Shown here: positions 16,281 through 26,051 of the stretch, one piece after another | How positions within the stretch are numbered: position 1 is the stretch's first letter | Layout: each line of letters begins with the position of its first letter | Assembly (NCBI RefSeq): GCF_025717555.1 | Contig: NZ_JAJIRP010000003.1 | Span: 434,001 to 498,000, forward strand | Length of the DNA: 64,000 bases | Direction of reading: 5' to 3' | DNA from: Paucibacter sp. B2R-40 | GTDB lineage: Bacteria; Pseudomonadota; Gammaproteobacteria; Burkholderiales; Burkholderiaceae_C | Notes under the pieces: model-generated | What the model was told of the DNA's origin: nothing | Database searches by the model: none | Seen by the model: only the letters and a program-made list of their open reading frames with translations | Made by a program: the position numbers and the translations under genes

Positions 16281-18332
16281 TCACGACATCTTGGCCACCA
16301 GGGTCAGAATGTCGTAACTGGCCACCATTTCGCCACGCTGATTCATCACTTGCACGTCCCAAGCGACCACGCCTTGCGGCGGCTGATCCGGGCGATTGCC
16401 CCGATCGATACGGCGCTTGCAGGTCAGCCGTGCCTGAATCGTGTCGCCGATGGCCACCGGATTGACGAAGCGCAGCGTGTCAAGGCCATAGTTGGCCAGC
16501 ACCGGCCCCGGTGCAGGAGACACGAACAAGCCGGCCGCCGCCGACAAGACAAAATAGCCATGCGCGATGCGCTGGCCAAACTGTGTATCTTTGGCGGCGA
16601 TCGCATCAAAGTGCATATAGAAATAATCACCCGACACACCACCGAAGTTGACGATATCGGCCTCGCTGACGGTGCGTCGGTGGGTCAACAAGGAGTCGCC
16701 AATCTGGATCTCCTCGAAATGCTTGCGGAAGGGGTGAACGGCGTGCTCTTGCACCTTGGCGCCGCGCTGGTATTCGCCGGTGATGGCGCTCAACATGGTC
16801 GGGCTGCCTTGCACCGCACAGCGCTGCAGGTAATGCTTGATGGCCCGCGAACCACCCAGCTCCTCGCCGCCCCCGGCGCGGCCCGGGCCGCCATGCTTGA
16901 GTTGCGGCATCGGTGAGCCGTGGCCGGTCGACTCCTTCGCGGCATCACGATCCAGCACCAGGATACGGCCGTGGAAGGCACCGGCGAAATAGACCGTTTG
17001 CGCCGCGATTGCCGGCGTCTTGGTGACCACCGAGGCAACCAGGCTGCCGCGCCCCTTGGCGGCCAGACTCAGGGCCTGATCAAGATCGTCATAAGGCATC
17101 AAGGTCGAGACCGGGCCGAACGCTTCCAGATTGTGGACCGCCTGATTGGCGAAGCCATCCCGGCAGAGCAAGAGGGTCGGCGCGAAGAAGCAGCCTTCGC
17201 TAACGCCCTCCCCGATCGGTGCAAAGCCATCGCGCTCACCGAAGATGACTTCATTGCCGGCGCTTAGCGCTGCCAGCCGCTCGGCCACATCGGCCTGCTG
17301 CGCCTTCGAGGCCAGCGCGCCCATGCGCACACCGTCGACCGCCGGGTCACCGACCTTGATCTTGGCCAGCCGCTCGCGCAGCGCCGAGGCTACTGCATCG
17401 ATATGGCGGGCCGGCACGATGGCGCGCCGAATGGCCGTGCACTTCTGGCCCGCCTTGGCCGTCATCTCTTTTGCTACTTCCTTGACGAACAGCTCGAACT
17501 CCGGATCACCGGCTTCGACATCGGGCCCGAGAATCGAGCAATTCAGGCTGTCGGCCTCGGCGTTGAACGGAATCGAGCGGCGCACCAGATTGGCATTCAC
17601 ACGCAGCATCGCAGCGGTGTCGGCGGAGCCGGTGAAGGTGACGACATCGGTTTCCTCCAAGCGATCAAGCAGATCGCCGGAGCCGCCGATGATCAGCTGC
17701 AAAGCGCCGGCCGGCAGCAGGCCGCTGGCGTGAATCAAGCGCACGCAGGCCTCGGCGACAAAGGAGGTGGCGGTGGCGGGCTTGACGATACAAGGCATGC
17801 CGGCCAAAAAGCTCGGCGCAAACTTCTCCAACATGCCCCACATCGGGAAGTTAAAGGCATTGATGTGCACGGCCACGCCGCGCTTGGGCACCAGCACATG
17901 CGAGCCGATGAACTGCCCTTCTTTGCTGAGCGGAATCGCCGGGCCTTCGTGCAACACGTTGCTGGACGGCAACTCGCGCCGGCCTATGCTGGCATACGCA
18001 AACAAGGTGCCGATACCGCCTTCGATATCGATCCAGTTGTCGCTGCGCGTGCCGCCGGTATGGGCCGACACGGCGTAGAGCGACTCTTTGTGCTCCATCA
18101 AATAGGTGGCCAAGGCCTTCAGGCAGGCGGCGCGCTGTTGGAAGTCGAACTTCAGCAGGGCCGGCAAGGCCTGACCCCGGGCAAAGGCGAGGCTCTCGGC
18201 GAAGTCGATCTCGTCCGCATGCGTCTGCGCCACGATGCGGCCGTTGACGGCGCTGTGCAGGCTGCGCGCGGCCTGCGTGCCGACCCAGCGGTTGGCGATC
18301 AAGCTTTGCAGAATGGGGGCTTGGATGTTCAT
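16281..18332 (-). CDS. paaZ: Bifunctional oxepin-CoA hydrolase / semialdehyde dehydrogenase PaaZ
   Basis: At 683 residues it is almost the same length as E. coli PaaZ (681). The N-terminal aldehyde dehydrogenase domain has [26 protein letters not shown] and the catalytic-cysteine segment [13 protein letters not shown]. The C-terminal MaoC-type hydratase domain (about 540-683) has [14 protein letters not shown] and [13 protein letters not shown]. The enzyme opens the oxepin-CoA ring and oxidises the aldehyde. I chose the ATG at 18332 ([11 protein letters not shown]); an in-frame start at 18422 would overlap the TetR gene. Confidence 0.95.
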   Translation of the reverse strand: MNIQAPILQSLIANRWVGTQAARSLHSAVNGRIVAQTHADEIDFAESLAFARGQALPALLKFDFQQRAACLKALATYLMEHKESLYAVSAHTGGTRSDNWIDIEGGIGTLFAYASIGRRELPSSNVLHEGPAIPLSKEGQFIGSHVLVPKRGVAVHINAFNFPMWGMLEKFAPSFLAGMPCIVKPATATSFVAEACVRLIHASGLLPAGALQLIIGGSGDLLDRLEETDVVTFTGSADTAAMLRVNANLVRRSIPFNAEADSLNCSILGPDVEAGDPEFELFVKEVAKEMTAKAGQKCTAIRRAIVPARHIDAVASALRERLAKIKVGDPAVDGVRMGALASKAQQADVAERLAALSAGNEVIFGERDGFAPIGEGVSEGCFFAPTLLLCRDGFANQAVHNLEAFGPVSTLMPYDDLDQALSLAAKGRGSLVASVVTKTPAIAAQTVYFAGAFHGRILVLDRDAAKESTGHGSPMPQLKHGGPGRAGGGEELGGSRAIKHYLQRCAVQGSPTMLSAITGEYQRGAKVQEHAVHPFRKHFEEIQIGDSLLTHRRTVSEADIVNFGGVSGDYFYMHFDAIAAKDTQFGQRIAHGYFVLSAAAGLFVSPAPGPVLANYGLDTLRFVNPVAIGDTIQARLTCKRRIDRGNRPDQPPQGVVAWDVQVMNQRGEMVASYDILTLVAKMS

Positions 18333-18357
18333 CAATGTCTCGCTATTCAAATATTCG

Positions 18358-18966
18358 TCAAGCCTTGACGGCTGAGATGCCACCAAAGAACAGGTCGGCG
18401 ACCATAGGCGCCACCGCCTCATAACTCAAATCACCATCGGGCTTGAGCCAAGTAAAAGTCCAGTTGATCATGCCGAACAAGAGCATGGTCAGCGGCTTGT
18501 GCAGCTTGGCCGCACTCAACTCCGGCCGCAGTGCCGCCACCGCGTCTGCAAAGGCGGCGACCACACGGCGTTCGATTTCTAACAGGCGGGCGCGGTCCTC
18601 GTCGTTCAAGAACTTGACGTCCTCGGTCAAGACCCGGTGTTCGTTTTGCGCCTCGCCGTAAGCCTGCACAAAGCGCGCAATCAAGCGCCGCAACAAGGCC
18701 TCGGGCGCCAGGTTTTGCTCACGTGCCTGCGCTTGCACCTCGGTGACCAGAGTCTCCAACCACTGCACATGGGTCTCGCAGATCTGCATCAAGAGTTCAT
18801 GTTTGTCGCGCACATAGTGATAAAGCGTGGGCTTAGAGACCGCGCAAGCCTCGGCTACCGCATTCATCGAGGTGCCGGGGTAGCCCTGGTTCGCGAACAG
18901 GCGCGCCGCGTTGCGCAAAATTTCATCGCGTTGATTCTCAAAACCGGGGGCGCGTCCACGAGCCAT
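18358..18966 (-). CDS. paaR: TetR-family repressor of the paa operon (PaaR-like)
   Basis: The 202-residue protein has an N-terminal TetR helix-turn-helix (about 12-58: ILRNAARLFANQGYPGTSMNAVAEACAVSKPT, shown in part as GTSMNAVAEACAVSKPTLY) and a helical ligand domain. It lies between paaE and paaZ in the same orientation, as in beta-proteobacterial paa clusters whose TetR-type PaaR responds to phenylacetyl-CoA. The palindrome at 24058-24071 is the likely operator. Being inside the operon it would repress itself. Confidence 0.88.
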   Translation of the reverse strand: MARGRAPGFENQRDEILRNAARLFANQGYPGTSMNAVAEACAVSKPTLYHYVRDKHELLMQICETHVQWLETLVTEVQAQAREQNLAPEALLRRLIARFVQAYGEAQNEHRVLTEDVKFLNDEDRARLLEIERRVVAAFADAVAALRPELSAAKLHKPLTMLLFGMINWTFTWLKPDGDLSYEAVAPMVADLFFGGISAVKA

Positions 18967-18983
18967 GGCTGCTCAGTCCTCAA

Positions 18984-20069
18984 TCAGCGTTCATCAAAAG
19001 AAATCACCACGCGCGGTGTCAAAGCATGGGCCTGGCAGCTGAGGATGAATCCTGCTGCCACCTCGGCCTTGTCGAGCGCGAAGTTCTTGTCCATGCGCAC
19101 TTCACCCTCCATCAGCTTGCAGCGGCAGGTCGAACAAACGCCGCTCTTGCAGGAAAACGGCACGTCCATGCCGGCACGCGCCGCCGCGTCGAGCAGACTG
19201 GCGTCGGTCTTGGCAAACTCGATCTCGCGACTGACGCCGTCGCGAATCACCGTCACGCGGGCGCTGTCGGCATCGCCCGCCAAGACCAGATGCGGCGCAG
19301 GCCGGCCGGTCTGCATCTCGACGGTACCGAAACGCTCGACATGAATGCGATCATCGGCCACACCGGCCGCCTTCAGCGCGGCCTCGGCCGCTTCGTTCAT
19401 CTCGAAAGGACCGCAAACAAAGACATGGTCAATGCTGTTGGCCGGCAGCAAGGCTTGCATGAATTCGCTCAGCTTGGCGGCGTCGATGCGCCCGGCCTGG
19501 AGCGGCGAATCCACATGTTCGCGCGAGAACACATGATGCAAGGCCAGCCGCGTCATGTGGCGGTTTTTCAGGTCCTCGATCTCTTCCTTGAACATCGTCG
19601 AGGCCTGCGCGCGATTGCCGTAGATCAGCGTGAAGCGGCTCAAAGGCTCGCGCGCCAGCAGCGTCTTCATGATGGACAAAATCGGTGTGATGCCCGAGCC
19701 GGCGGCAATGCCGACATAGTGGCGCGCTTCGCCCGGGGCCGCTGCCACCGCGCCAAAGCGGCCCTGCGGCGGATAACTTTCGATCACCGCGCCGGGCTTC
19801 AAGTCCTGGTTGACCCAGGTCGAGAACGCGCCACCTTCGACCTGGCGCACGCCGACGCGAAGTTCGCCGTCATCCGCGCCGGCGCAGATCGAATAGCTGC
19901 GGCGCAGGTCCTGGCCATTGATCTCGTGGCGCAGGGTCAGGTATTGCCCGGCCTTGAACTTGAAGGCCTCGCGCAGCGCGACCGGCACGTCAAACGAGAC
20001 CACGACCGCTTCGTCGGTATCGGGCGTTATGGCGCGTACCGTCAGAGGATGAAAATGCAAGCTGCTCAT
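18984..20069 (-). CDS. paaE: Phenylacetyl-CoA 1,2-epoxidase reductase subunit PaaE
   Basis: The 361-residue protein has a ferredoxin-NADP reductase module (FAD site RRSYSICAG, NAD(P) site GIAAGSGITPILSIMK, C-terminal VFVCGPFEM) and a plant-type [2Fe-2S] domain with CKSGVCSTCRCKLMEGE. It passes electrons from NADPH to the PaaABCD oxygenase. The frame stays open upstream to 20510, but I chose the ATG at 20069 (MSSLHFHPLTV), directly after paaD, as it matches the family start. Confidence 0.95.
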   Translation of the reverse strand: MSSLHFHPLTVRAITPDTDEAVVVSFDVPVALREAFKFKAGQYLTLRHEINGQDLRRSYSICAGADDGELRVGVRQVEGGAFSTWVNQDLKPGAVIESYPPQGRFGAVAAAPGEARHYVGIAAGSGITPILSIMKTLLAREPLSRFTLIYGNRAQASTMFKEEIEDLKNRHMTRLALHHVFSREHVDSPLQAGRIDAAKLSEFMQALLPANSIDHVFVCGPFEMNEAAEAALKAAGVADDRIHVERFGTVEMQTGRPAPHLVLAGDADSARVTVIRDGVSREIEFAKTDASLLDAAARAGMDVPFSCKSGVCSTCRCKLMEGEVRMDKNFALDKAEVAAGFILSCQAHALTPRVVISFDER

Positions 20070-20086
20070 TGCCGCGCTCTCTTTTG

Positions 20087-20596
20087 TCAAATAGGTTTGA
20101 AGTGTTCGAAGGGCTCTTGGCAAGCCAGGCAGCGGTACAAGGCCTTGCAGGCGGTGGAGCCGAAGGCCGAGAGCTTCTCGGTGTGATCGCTGCCGCAACG
20201 CGGGCAGGCCAGCTTGTTCAAAGACGCACGGTGAACCAAGCGGATCGGCTGCGCATCGGCCGACAAGACCCGGCCGGGCGGCGCAATGCCGTAGGCACGC
20301 AGCTTCTCGCGCCCTTCTTCGCTGATCCAGTCGGTCGTCCAGGCCGGCGCGCGTTGCATCGTGATTTGAATCTCGCCGAACGCGGCCAGCGCGGCGCGCA
20401 CATCGTCTTGAATCAACTCTGTCGCCGGGCAACCGGAATAGGTTGGTGTCAGCACCACTTCCAGGCCGCCGGCTGTTTCTCTCAGGCCGCGCACAATGCC
20501 CAGCTCGCACAAAGAGATCACCGGCACCTCCGGATCAGGGATCTGGCGCAACACCTCCCAGGCAGCGGCCAAGCGCCCGCAGGGACTGGATGGCAT
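20087..20596 (-). CDS. paaD: Phenylacetyl-CoA 1,2-epoxidase subunit PaaD
   Basis: The 169-residue protein has an N-terminal DUF59/MIP18-like domain (IPDPEVPVISLCELGIVRG, TPTYSGCPATELIQDDV) and a C-terminal zinc-ribbon-like pair CPRCGS...CLAC. PaaD is needed for an active epoxidase and probably helps Fe-S assembly in PaaE. I chose the ATG at 20596 (MPSSPCGRLAA); upstream in-frame codons overlap paaC. The gap to the paaC stop is 8 bp. Confidence 0.93.
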   Translation of the reverse strand: MPSSPCGRLAAAWEVLRQIPDPEVPVISLCELGIVRGLRETAGGLEVVLTPTYSGCPATELIQDDVRAALAAFGEIQITMQRAPAWTTDWISEEGREKLRAYGIAPPGRVLSADAQPIRLVHRASLNKLACPRCGSDHTEKLSAFGSTACKALYRCLACQEPFEHFKPI

Positions 20597-20604
20597 GTCC
20601 AAAC

Positions 20605-21381
20605 TCACCACTTTCCGCCAGGGTAGGCGCGCTGCAAATACTGCATCTCGGCCAGCAGGTGGCCCATATGCTCGCTGTGCACACCGCGCCGGCCGGCCGA
20701 CACATAAGCACTGGCTTTTGGATGAGCAAGACCGGCATCGGCCAAGACTTCGTTCAGATGCGCGGTCCACTCAGGCTCCAACTCGGCCCATGACGGGCCC
20801 AGGCCTTGAACGACAGCTGCGGCATCAACCGCATCCGCATCAAACAGTTCATTGAACAAGGGCCACAACTGCGCCAAAGCCTCAACCATACGGGCTGTGG
20901 ACTCGGCCGTGCCGTCACCCAGGCGCACCAGCCAATCGGCCGCATGCTGCTGGTGGTAGGCGCTTTCCTTGACCGCCTTGGCGGCGATTGCCGCCACATC
21001 CGGATCGGTCGAGCTTTGCAGGCGCCGCCACAAAAGCAGCAGCCAAGTCGCCACAGCGAAGTTGCGCACTTGCGTGAAGGCGAAGTCGCCGCGCGGCAGC
21101 TCCATCAGCACCGGGTTCAGGTACTGGCGCTCTTCGCGCAGAAAGGCCAGTTGATCTTCGTCATGGCCCTGCCCGTCTAAGCGAGCGGCATGGGTCAGCA
21201 AGGCGCGTGCTTGGCCGAGCAGGTCCAAGGCCATATTGGCAAGGGCCAGGTCTTCTTCGAGGATGGGCGCATGGCCGCACCACTCACCCAGGCGCTGGGC
21301 CAAGATCAGGCAGCTGTCGCCGATGCGCAGCAGGTATTGGACCTGTGGCGAGGAACCGACTTGTACGGAGGCTTGGCTCAT
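20605..21381 (-). CDS. paaC: Phenylacetyl-CoA 1,2-epoxidase structural subunit PaaC
   Basis: The 258-residue ferritin-like protein has the family helices LILAQRLGEWCGHAPILEED, LANMALDLLGQARALL and KAVKESAYHQQHAADW. PaaC pairs with PaaA in the epoxidase core but lacks its own diiron chemistry in characterised enzymes. I chose the ATG at 21381 (MSQASVQVGSS), 7 bp after the paaB stop; longer in-frame readings cover paaB. Confidence 0.95.
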   Translation of the reverse strand: MSQASVQVGSSPQVQYLLRIGDSCLILAQRLGEWCGHAPILEEDLALANMALDLLGQARALLTHAARLDGQGHDEDQLAFLREERQYLNPVLMELPRGDFAFTQVRNFAVATWLLLLWRRLQSSTDPDVAAIAAKAVKESAYHQQHAADWLVRLGDGTAESTARMVEALAQLWPLFNELFDADAVDAAAVVQGLGPSWAELEPEWTAHLNEVLADAGLAHPKASAYVSAGRRGVHSEHMGHLLAEMQYLQRAYPGGKW

Positions 21382-21388
21382 GGCTGGA

Positions 21389-21697
21389 TTACATGTGGTT
21401 GATGGCATCAGGCAACTCATAGAAGGTCGGATGCCTATACACCTTGTCTTCCATCGGGTCGAAGTACATGCCCTTCTCGCCCGGGTCCGAGGCGACAATC
21501 TGGTTTGACAGCACCACCCAGATGCTTGTGCCTTCTTGGCGCCTGGTGTAGACCTCGCGGGCCATCTGAATTGCCATCTTGGCGTCGGCCGCATGCAGGC
21601 TGCCGCAGTGCTTGTGATCCAGCCCTGCCTTGCTGCGCACAAAGACTTCCCACAGCGGCCATTCTTTGTCAGTACCCGTGTTGCTCACGCTGCTCAT
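21389..21697 (-). CDS. paaB: Phenylacetyl-CoA 1,2-epoxidase subunit PaaB
   Basis: The 102-residue protein contains the conserved [39 protein letters not shown] and [14 protein letters not shown] segments of PaaB, which bridges PaaAC units. Its ATG at 21697 overlaps the paaA stop as ATGA, consistent with coupled translation of equimolar subunits. Confidence 0.95.
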   Translation of the reverse strand: MSSVSNTGTDKEWPLWEVFVRSKAGLDHKHCGSLHAADAKMAIQMAREVYTRRQEGTSIWVVLSNQIVASDPGEKGMYFDPMEDKVYRHPTFYELPDAINHM

Positions 21698-22701
21698 GCT
21701 GCTTGCTCCTGTGTCTTCATCGTTTGTTTGCGTGCATGGGCGAGCGCGGCTTCGCGCACCCAGGCACCGTCGTCCCAGGCCTTGACGCGGGCTGAGAGGC
21801 GCTCGCGGTTGCAGGGCCCGTCGCCGCCGACGACGCGCCAGAACTCGGCCCAGTCGATCGCACCGAAGTCGTATTCGCCGCGCGCTTCGTTCCACTTCAG
21901 GTCCGGGTCCGGCAGCGTGATGCCGAGCAATTCGGCCTGCGGCACCGTCGCGTCGACGAACTTCTGGCGCAGCTGATCATTGGTGATGCGCTTGATGCCC
22001 CAACGGATCGACTGCTCGGAGTTCGGCGAGTCTTTATCAGCCGGGCCGAACATCATCAGCGACGGCCACCACCAGCGGTTGACCGCGTCCTGCACCATCG
22101 CTTTTTGCGCGGCATTGCCCTCGCGCATCATCACCAGCAGCGACTCATAACCCTGTCGTTGGTGGAAGCTCTCTTCGCGGCAAACGCGGATCATGGCCCG
22201 AGCGTAAGGCGCGTAGGAGCAGCGGCACAGTGGCACCTGATTCATGATGGCCGCGCCGTCCACCAACCAGCCGACCACGCCGATATCAGCCCAGCTGGTG
22301 GTCGGGTAGTTGAAGATCGAGCTGTACTTGGCCTTGCCTGTATGCAGCGCGTTCAGCATCTGATCACGGCTGGTGCCCAGCGTCTCTGCGGCCGAATAGA
22401 GGTAGAGACCATGGCCGCCTTCATCTTGCACCTTGGCCAACAAAATCGCCTTGCGCTTGAGCGTCGGTGCGCGGCTGATCCAGTTGCCTTCGGGCAGCAT
22501 GCCGACAATTTCTGAATGCGCATGCTGGCTGATCTGGCGTACCAGCGTCTTGCGGTAATGCTCCGGCATCCAGTCCTTGGCCTCGATGAAATCACCGGCA
22601 TCGATGCGCGCCTCAAAAGCCGCTTCTTTGGCCGCATCCTCGGCGCTCTTGACCTTGGCGGCCGCGTCCTGCGGGCCCACACTCATCGCTTGGGTATACA
22701 T
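21694..22701 (-). CDS. paaA: Phenylacetyl-CoA 1,2-epoxidase catalytic subunit PaaA
   Basis: The 335-residue diiron oxygenase subunit shows the PaaA helices [40 protein letters not shown] and [16 protein letters not shown], whose Glu and His residues bind the two irons. It epoxidises the aromatic ring of phenylacetyl-CoA. Length and start (MYTQAMSVG) fit the family. It follows paaI by 23 bp and overlaps paaB by 4 bp. Confidence 0.96.
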   Translation of the reverse strand: MYTQAMSVGPQDAAAKVKSAEDAAKEAAFEARIDAGDFIEAKDWMPEHYRKTLVRQISQHAHSEIVGMLPEGNWISRAPTLKRKAILLAKVQDEGGHGLYLYSAAETLGTSRDQMLNALHTGKAKYSSIFNYPTTSWADIGVVGWLVDGAAIMNQVPLCRCSYAPYARAMIRVCREESFHQRQGYESLLVMMREGNAAQKAMVQDAVNRWWWPSLMMFGPADKDSPNSEQSIRWGIKRITNDQLRQKFVDATVPQAELLGITLPDPDLKWNEARGEYDFGAIDWAEFWRVVGGDGPCNRERLSARVKAWDDGAWVREAALAHARKQTMKTQEQAA

Positions 22702-22724
22702 AGTTTGTCTTCCTTGATTCAGGC

Positions 22725-23177
22725 TCAGCCTTGCGGCTCGCTGGGACCGTGCAGTGCCACCACCGGCTTGCCCTTGATGCGGTAGGAGCGCCCCCTGAAC
22801 ACGGCGATCAGCTCATCGGCCTGGTTGGTGATGGTGATGTCATAGACGCCGGTGCGGCCGGCCAGCGAAGTTTCTTTGGCCACCGCCTTCAAGCGATCAC
22901 CCAGCCTTGAGGGCGCCACGATGTCGATCGAAAAACCCGAGGCCACGGTCAGCTCGTTGTAGGAGTTACAGGCGAAGGCAAAGGTCGAATCGGCCAGCGC
23001 CGTGACCATGCCGCCATGGCAGATGTCGAAGCCGTTCAGCATCGCCTCGGTCACCGTCATCGCCAGCGTGGCCGAGCCGGGGCCGATCGCCAGCACATCC
23101 ATGCCCAGCGCTTTGCTGGCTCTGTCGTTGGCGAGCATGCCGTCCCGGACGGCCTCGGCAATTTCTTGTGAGGTCAT
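22725..23177 (-). CDS. paaI: Hydroxyphenylacetyl-CoA thioesterase PaaI
   Basis: The 150-residue hotdog-fold thioesterase carries [20 protein letters not shown], with the catalytic Asp in the ALADS turn, and [20 protein letters not shown]. PaaI hydrolyses dead-end ring-hydroxylated phenylacetyl-CoA and spares CoA for the pathway. It sits between paaG and paaA with short spacers. Confidence 0.92.
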   Translation of the reverse strand: MTSQEIAEAVRDGMLANDRASKALGMDVLAIGPGSATLAMTVTEAMLNGFDICHGGMVTALADSTFAFACNSYNELTVASGFSIDIVAPSRLGDRLKAVAKETSLAGRTGVYDITITNQADELIAVFRGRSYRIKGKPVVALHGPSEPQG

Positions 23178-23192
23178 AGGCTTTCTCCTGAC

Positions 23193-23996
23193 TCAACGGT
23201 CGCTGAACTTGGGCGCGCGCTTTTGCAGAAATGCGGCCGCGCCTTCTTGGTAATCATCGGCAAATCCGAGCCGGCTTTGCAGCGTCGCCTCCAACTTCAA
23301 GGCATCCTCAAACTCCAACCTGCCCGCCGCGTCAAAGGCGCGGCGTGTCTCGGCCATCGCGCGCACCGGCATTTGACTCAGACGCTGCGCCAAGGCTTGT
23401 GCCGTGACGACCAGGTCCTCATCGGCGACGCAGCGATAGATCAGGCCCATCGCCTGCGCTTCGGCGGCCGACAACTTCTCGCCCAGCAAAGCCAATTGCA
23501 AGGCGCGTGCGCGGCCGACCAGGCGCGGCAGCAGCCAAGTACCGCCGCAGTCCGGGATCAAACCAATCTTGGAAAAGGCCTGAATGAAGTTCGCCGAAGC
23601 CCCGGCGATGACCAGATCACAACCCAGCGCCAGATTGGCACCGGCGCCCGCCGCCACGCCGTTGACCGCCGCGATCACCGGCACCGGCATGCTGCGCACC
23701 CGCAGCGCCAGCGGGATGTAATAGGCATCGAGCAGATGGCCGATGTCCTTGGGCGCCTCGCCGGGCTGCAACTGCGGATTGACCAAGGGGTCGGACAAGT
23801 CTTGACCGGCACAAAAGCCACGGCCGGCGCCGGTGATGACGACACAGCGCACGGCTGCATCATCCGCTGCGGCATCCAGGGCTCCACGCAGTTGCGCCAG
23901 CATTGCGGCCGTAAAGGCATTCAGCGCGGCCGGCCGATTGAGCGTCAGCGTCCGTACAGCGCCATCCTGGCTGATCTCGATCAAAGGGTCATTCAT
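23193..23996 (-). CDS. paaG: 2-(1,2-epoxy-1,2-dihydrophenyl)acetyl-CoA isomerase PaaG
   Basis: The 267-residue crotonase-fold enzyme has the oxyanion-hole region GRGFCAGQDLSDPL, NGVAAGAGANLALGCDLVIAG, and the catalytic Asp in KIGLIPDCGGTWLLPRLVG. It isomerises the ring epoxide to oxepin-CoA. It is the first gene of the paa operon, and its upstream region carries a perfect palindrome that is the likely PaaR operator. Confidence 0.93.
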   Translation of the reverse strand: MNDPLIEISQDGAVRTLTLNRPAALNAFTAAMLAQLRGALDAAADDAAVRCVVITGAGRGFCAGQDLSDPLVNPQLQPGEAPKDIGHLLDAYYIPLALRVRSMPVPVIAAVNGVAAGAGANLALGCDLVIAGASANFIQAFSKIGLIPDCGGTWLLPRLVGRARALQLALLGEKLSAAEAQAMGLIYRCVADEDLVVTAQALAQRLSQMPVRAMAETRRAFDAAGRLEFEDALKLEATLQSRLGFADDYQEGAAAFLQKRAPKFSDR

Positions 23997-24057
23997 GGAA
24001 GGCCTCAGGCATCAAATCGGTCTACGCGACTCACGGAAATACCCGCAAACACTCTTG

Positions 24058-24071
24058 ACCGACCGGTCGGT
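24058..24071. promoter_or_regulatory. Candidate PaaR operator between paaG and paaY
   Basis: The perfect 14-bp palindrome ACCGACCGGTCGGT lies in the 169-bp divergent gap between paaG and paaY. On the plus strand it directly overlaps a TTGACC -35 (24055-24060), with a weak TAAGGT at -10 (24078-24083, 17-bp spacer). A bound TetR dimer would block this promoter and could also block paaG. Assignment to PaaR is inferred from position and symmetry. Confidence 0.7.
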
Positions 24072-24165
24072 AGATCGTAAGGTGGGCATTGATTTAGCGC
24101 AAGTCGGGCCGCCCTGGTGAAAACCCTAGGAGCGCCTTGCCCGCTCTTTGAAAAGGAATGTCCCT

Positions 24166-24771
24166 ATGCCTTGCTATGCCATCGACGGCGTGATTCCCGT
24201 CGTTCACCCCAGCGCCTATGTTCACCCCACAGCCGTGCTGATCGGCGACGTGATCATCGGCCCGGGCTGCTATATCGGCCCCTTGGCCAGCCTGCGCGGC
24301 GACTTCGGCCGCATCGTCTTGCACGCCGGCGCCAATGTGCAGGACAGCTGTGTGATGCACGGCTTCCCGGACTCGGAGACCGTTGTCGAGGCCAACGGCC
24401 ATATCGGCCATGGCGCGGTGCTGCATGGCTGCGTGGTGCGCCATGACGCTTTGGTCGGCATGAACGCAGTGGTAATGGACGAGGCCGAGGTGGGCGCCTA
24501 CAGCATCGTGGCCGCCTGCGCCTTTGTGCGGGCCGGCATGAAGCTGCCCGAAAAGTCGCTGATCGCCGGCCTGCCGGCCAAGGTGTTGCGCGCTTTGAGC
24601 GAGGACGAGATCAACTGGAAGTTGGCCGGCACCCGGACCTATCAAGACCTGACCCAGCGCTGTTTGGCGACGCTGCAAGAAGTGCAGCCGCTGGCCGAAT
24701 TGGAAGCTGACCGTCCCGCGCTCCCGACTCAGCAACACAAACCGCGTGCGCCCAGCCAGGCCGGCACATAG
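24166..24771 (+). CDS. paaY: Phenylacetate pathway thioesterase / gamma-carbonic-anhydrase-like PaaY
   Basis: The 201-residue left-handed beta-helix protein has hexapeptide-like rungs ([38 protein letters not shown]) with the histidines of a zinc site (MHG, GHIGHG). PaaY proteins resemble gamma carbonic anhydrases and act as pathway thioesterases. The ATG at 24166 follows an AAAAGGAA ribosome-binding site at 24151-24158; a TTG at 24148 is less likely. It diverges from paaG and shares the candidate operator. Confidence 0.9.
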   Translation: MPCYAIDGVIPVVHPSAYVHPTAVLIGDVIIGPGCYIGPLASLRGDFGRIVLHAGANVQDSCVMHGFPDSETVVEANGHIGHGAVLHGCVVRHDALVGMNAVVMDEAEVGAYSIVAACAFVRAGMKLPEKSLIAGLPAKVLRALSEDEINWKLAGTRTYQDLTQRCLATLQEVQPLAELEADRPALPTQQHKPRAPSQAGT

Positions 24772-25764
24772 TCACTCGCCCGGCAGCACCCGAACGGACG
24801 CGGCCAAGGTCGCCACCAAGGCCGGCGGCAAGGTCCAAGGCTGAGCGCGCGGCAACGCGTAGTCACTGCAGGCCGTGCAGGCGGCCGAGGCAGCGGCGAC
24901 CGCCCAGCGCAAATGCTGCTCGGCGGCGGCGGCGGGTTCACGCATCAAACTCAAGAGCAATCCCGCTGCCGCAGCGTCACCCAGACCAAGCGCGGTCTTG
25001 CCCGCAATATCCTCCAATTGGGGAGGTGCTGCATGCCACTCGCCGGTCCCGCTGTACAGCGTGGCACCTTGAGCGCCACGCGTCAGCAAGACATAAGCAC
25101 CCGAATTCCAGGCCCCGATTTGGGCCAGACCGGAGTGATAGTCGGCCGTGCGAAACAAGCCGCACAGCTCGGCGGGAGAGACCTTGATGACATCGGCCAA
25201 GCGACACATGCGCTCCAGACAGTCGTCATAGCGCGAATCCATCAGGGTCCGAAAGCCCGGCGCATAGGAAATCTTTTTGCCCTCCGCCTTGAGTCCCGCG
25301 GCCAAGGCTTCAAGTCGCTGGGCCTGTGGTTGGCGCACCAGGCCGAGGCCGCCAAAATGAGCCCAGCGCAAGGCCTTGACCCAGCCGGCGGGCAAACCCT
25401 CGGGCCGAAAGTGCAGGTCGGCGCTATCGGCGCCGACAAAAAACCCCTCGGGCGCCTCATCGGCGTCAATGAAATTCAGCAGTGGCGGACGCGGGAGTTG
25501 CTGCAAATAACGCAGATCCAGGTGGGCGTCGGTGCAGGCCGCCCAAACTTCTTGCCCGAACAGGTCCGAGCTGATCGCGCCGCCATAGGCGCTGAGCTCG
25601 CCCAAGCTGGACATCGCCATCGCGACTTGCCAAGGCGAGCCCGCGCAGGCGCTGCGCCAGCTCCCGTCGCCTGCTCTGACGAGGTCGATGCGGACCTCGC
25701 CAAAGGAAACAAAACGAGCCAGGTCGGGGTGCAACATGGTGGGGGTGTAGGGCATGCCCGCCAT
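24772..25764 (-). CDS. PfkB-family carbohydrate kinase
   Basis: The 330-residue ribokinase-fold protein opens with FVSFGEVRIDLVRAG and shows a substrate glycine region (AGSPWQVAMAMSSLGE), the mid-domain ADVIKVSPAELCGLF, and ALGLGDAAAAGLLL. The last motif keeps the catalytic Asp, though the usual GAGD is GLGD. It phosphorylates a sugar or nucleoside that I cannot identify. A second possible ATG is at 25755. It abuts convergent paaY and is divergent from the giant gene. Confidence 0.82.
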   Translation of the reverse strand: MAGMPYTPTMLHPDLARFVSFGEVRIDLVRAGDGSWRSACAGSPWQVAMAMSSLGELSAYGGAISSDLFGQEVWAACTDAHLDLRYLQQLPRPPLLNFIDADEAPEGFFVGADSADLHFRPEGLPAGWVKALRWAHFGGLGLVRQPQAQRLEALAAGLKAEGKKISYAPGFRTLMDSRYDDCLERMCRLADVIKVSPAELCGLFRTADYHSGLAQIGAWNSGAYVLLTRGAQGATLYSGTGEWHAAPPQLEDIAGKTALGLGDAAAAGLLLSLMREPAAAAEQHLRWAVAAASAACTACSDYALPRAQPWTLPPALVATLAASVRVLPGE

Positions 25765-26051
25765 TCAAACATCACGAGCCGAACAGCGCAATGCTTGCAA
25801 TGCTTTTCGGCCGAGTAGGCCCGGCGCCACAACGAAAGAACTGACCCGTTTTTACCGTCCAGTTCTGGCGTTTGCATCAAATGGACCGCCCAGCGCGCTG
25901 AACTAGTCCAAAGAGCAGTTCATTTCCGGCGACCACCAAGGCCCCGGCTTACCTACATTTATCGGACAAGATAAACAAAGCTTTAGCCGTATCTTCCAGA
26001 CTTTCGAATTTTTCTGGGCCGGCTGGGTCTGTCTTGATTCCGGAGTTCAAG
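25765..26051 (+). promoter_or_regulatory. 287-bp upstream region of the giant octapeptide-repeat gene
   Basis: This gap separates the kinase gene from the giant gene and is AT-richer than its surroundings. It holds a tandem 9-mer GCAATGCTT twice (25788-25805), an imperfect inverted repeat of GAACTG and CAGTTC about 16 bp apart (near 25837-25866), and a perfect hyphenated palindrome TTTATC-N6-GATAAA (25958-25975). A ribosome-binding GGAG (26042-26045) precedes the ATG. I cannot assign a specific promoter or regulator. Confidence 0.5.

Noticed and set aside
20070-20510. N-terminal extension of PaaE to 20510
   Set aside because: The extension reads paaD in another frame; the family start fits the ATG at 20069.
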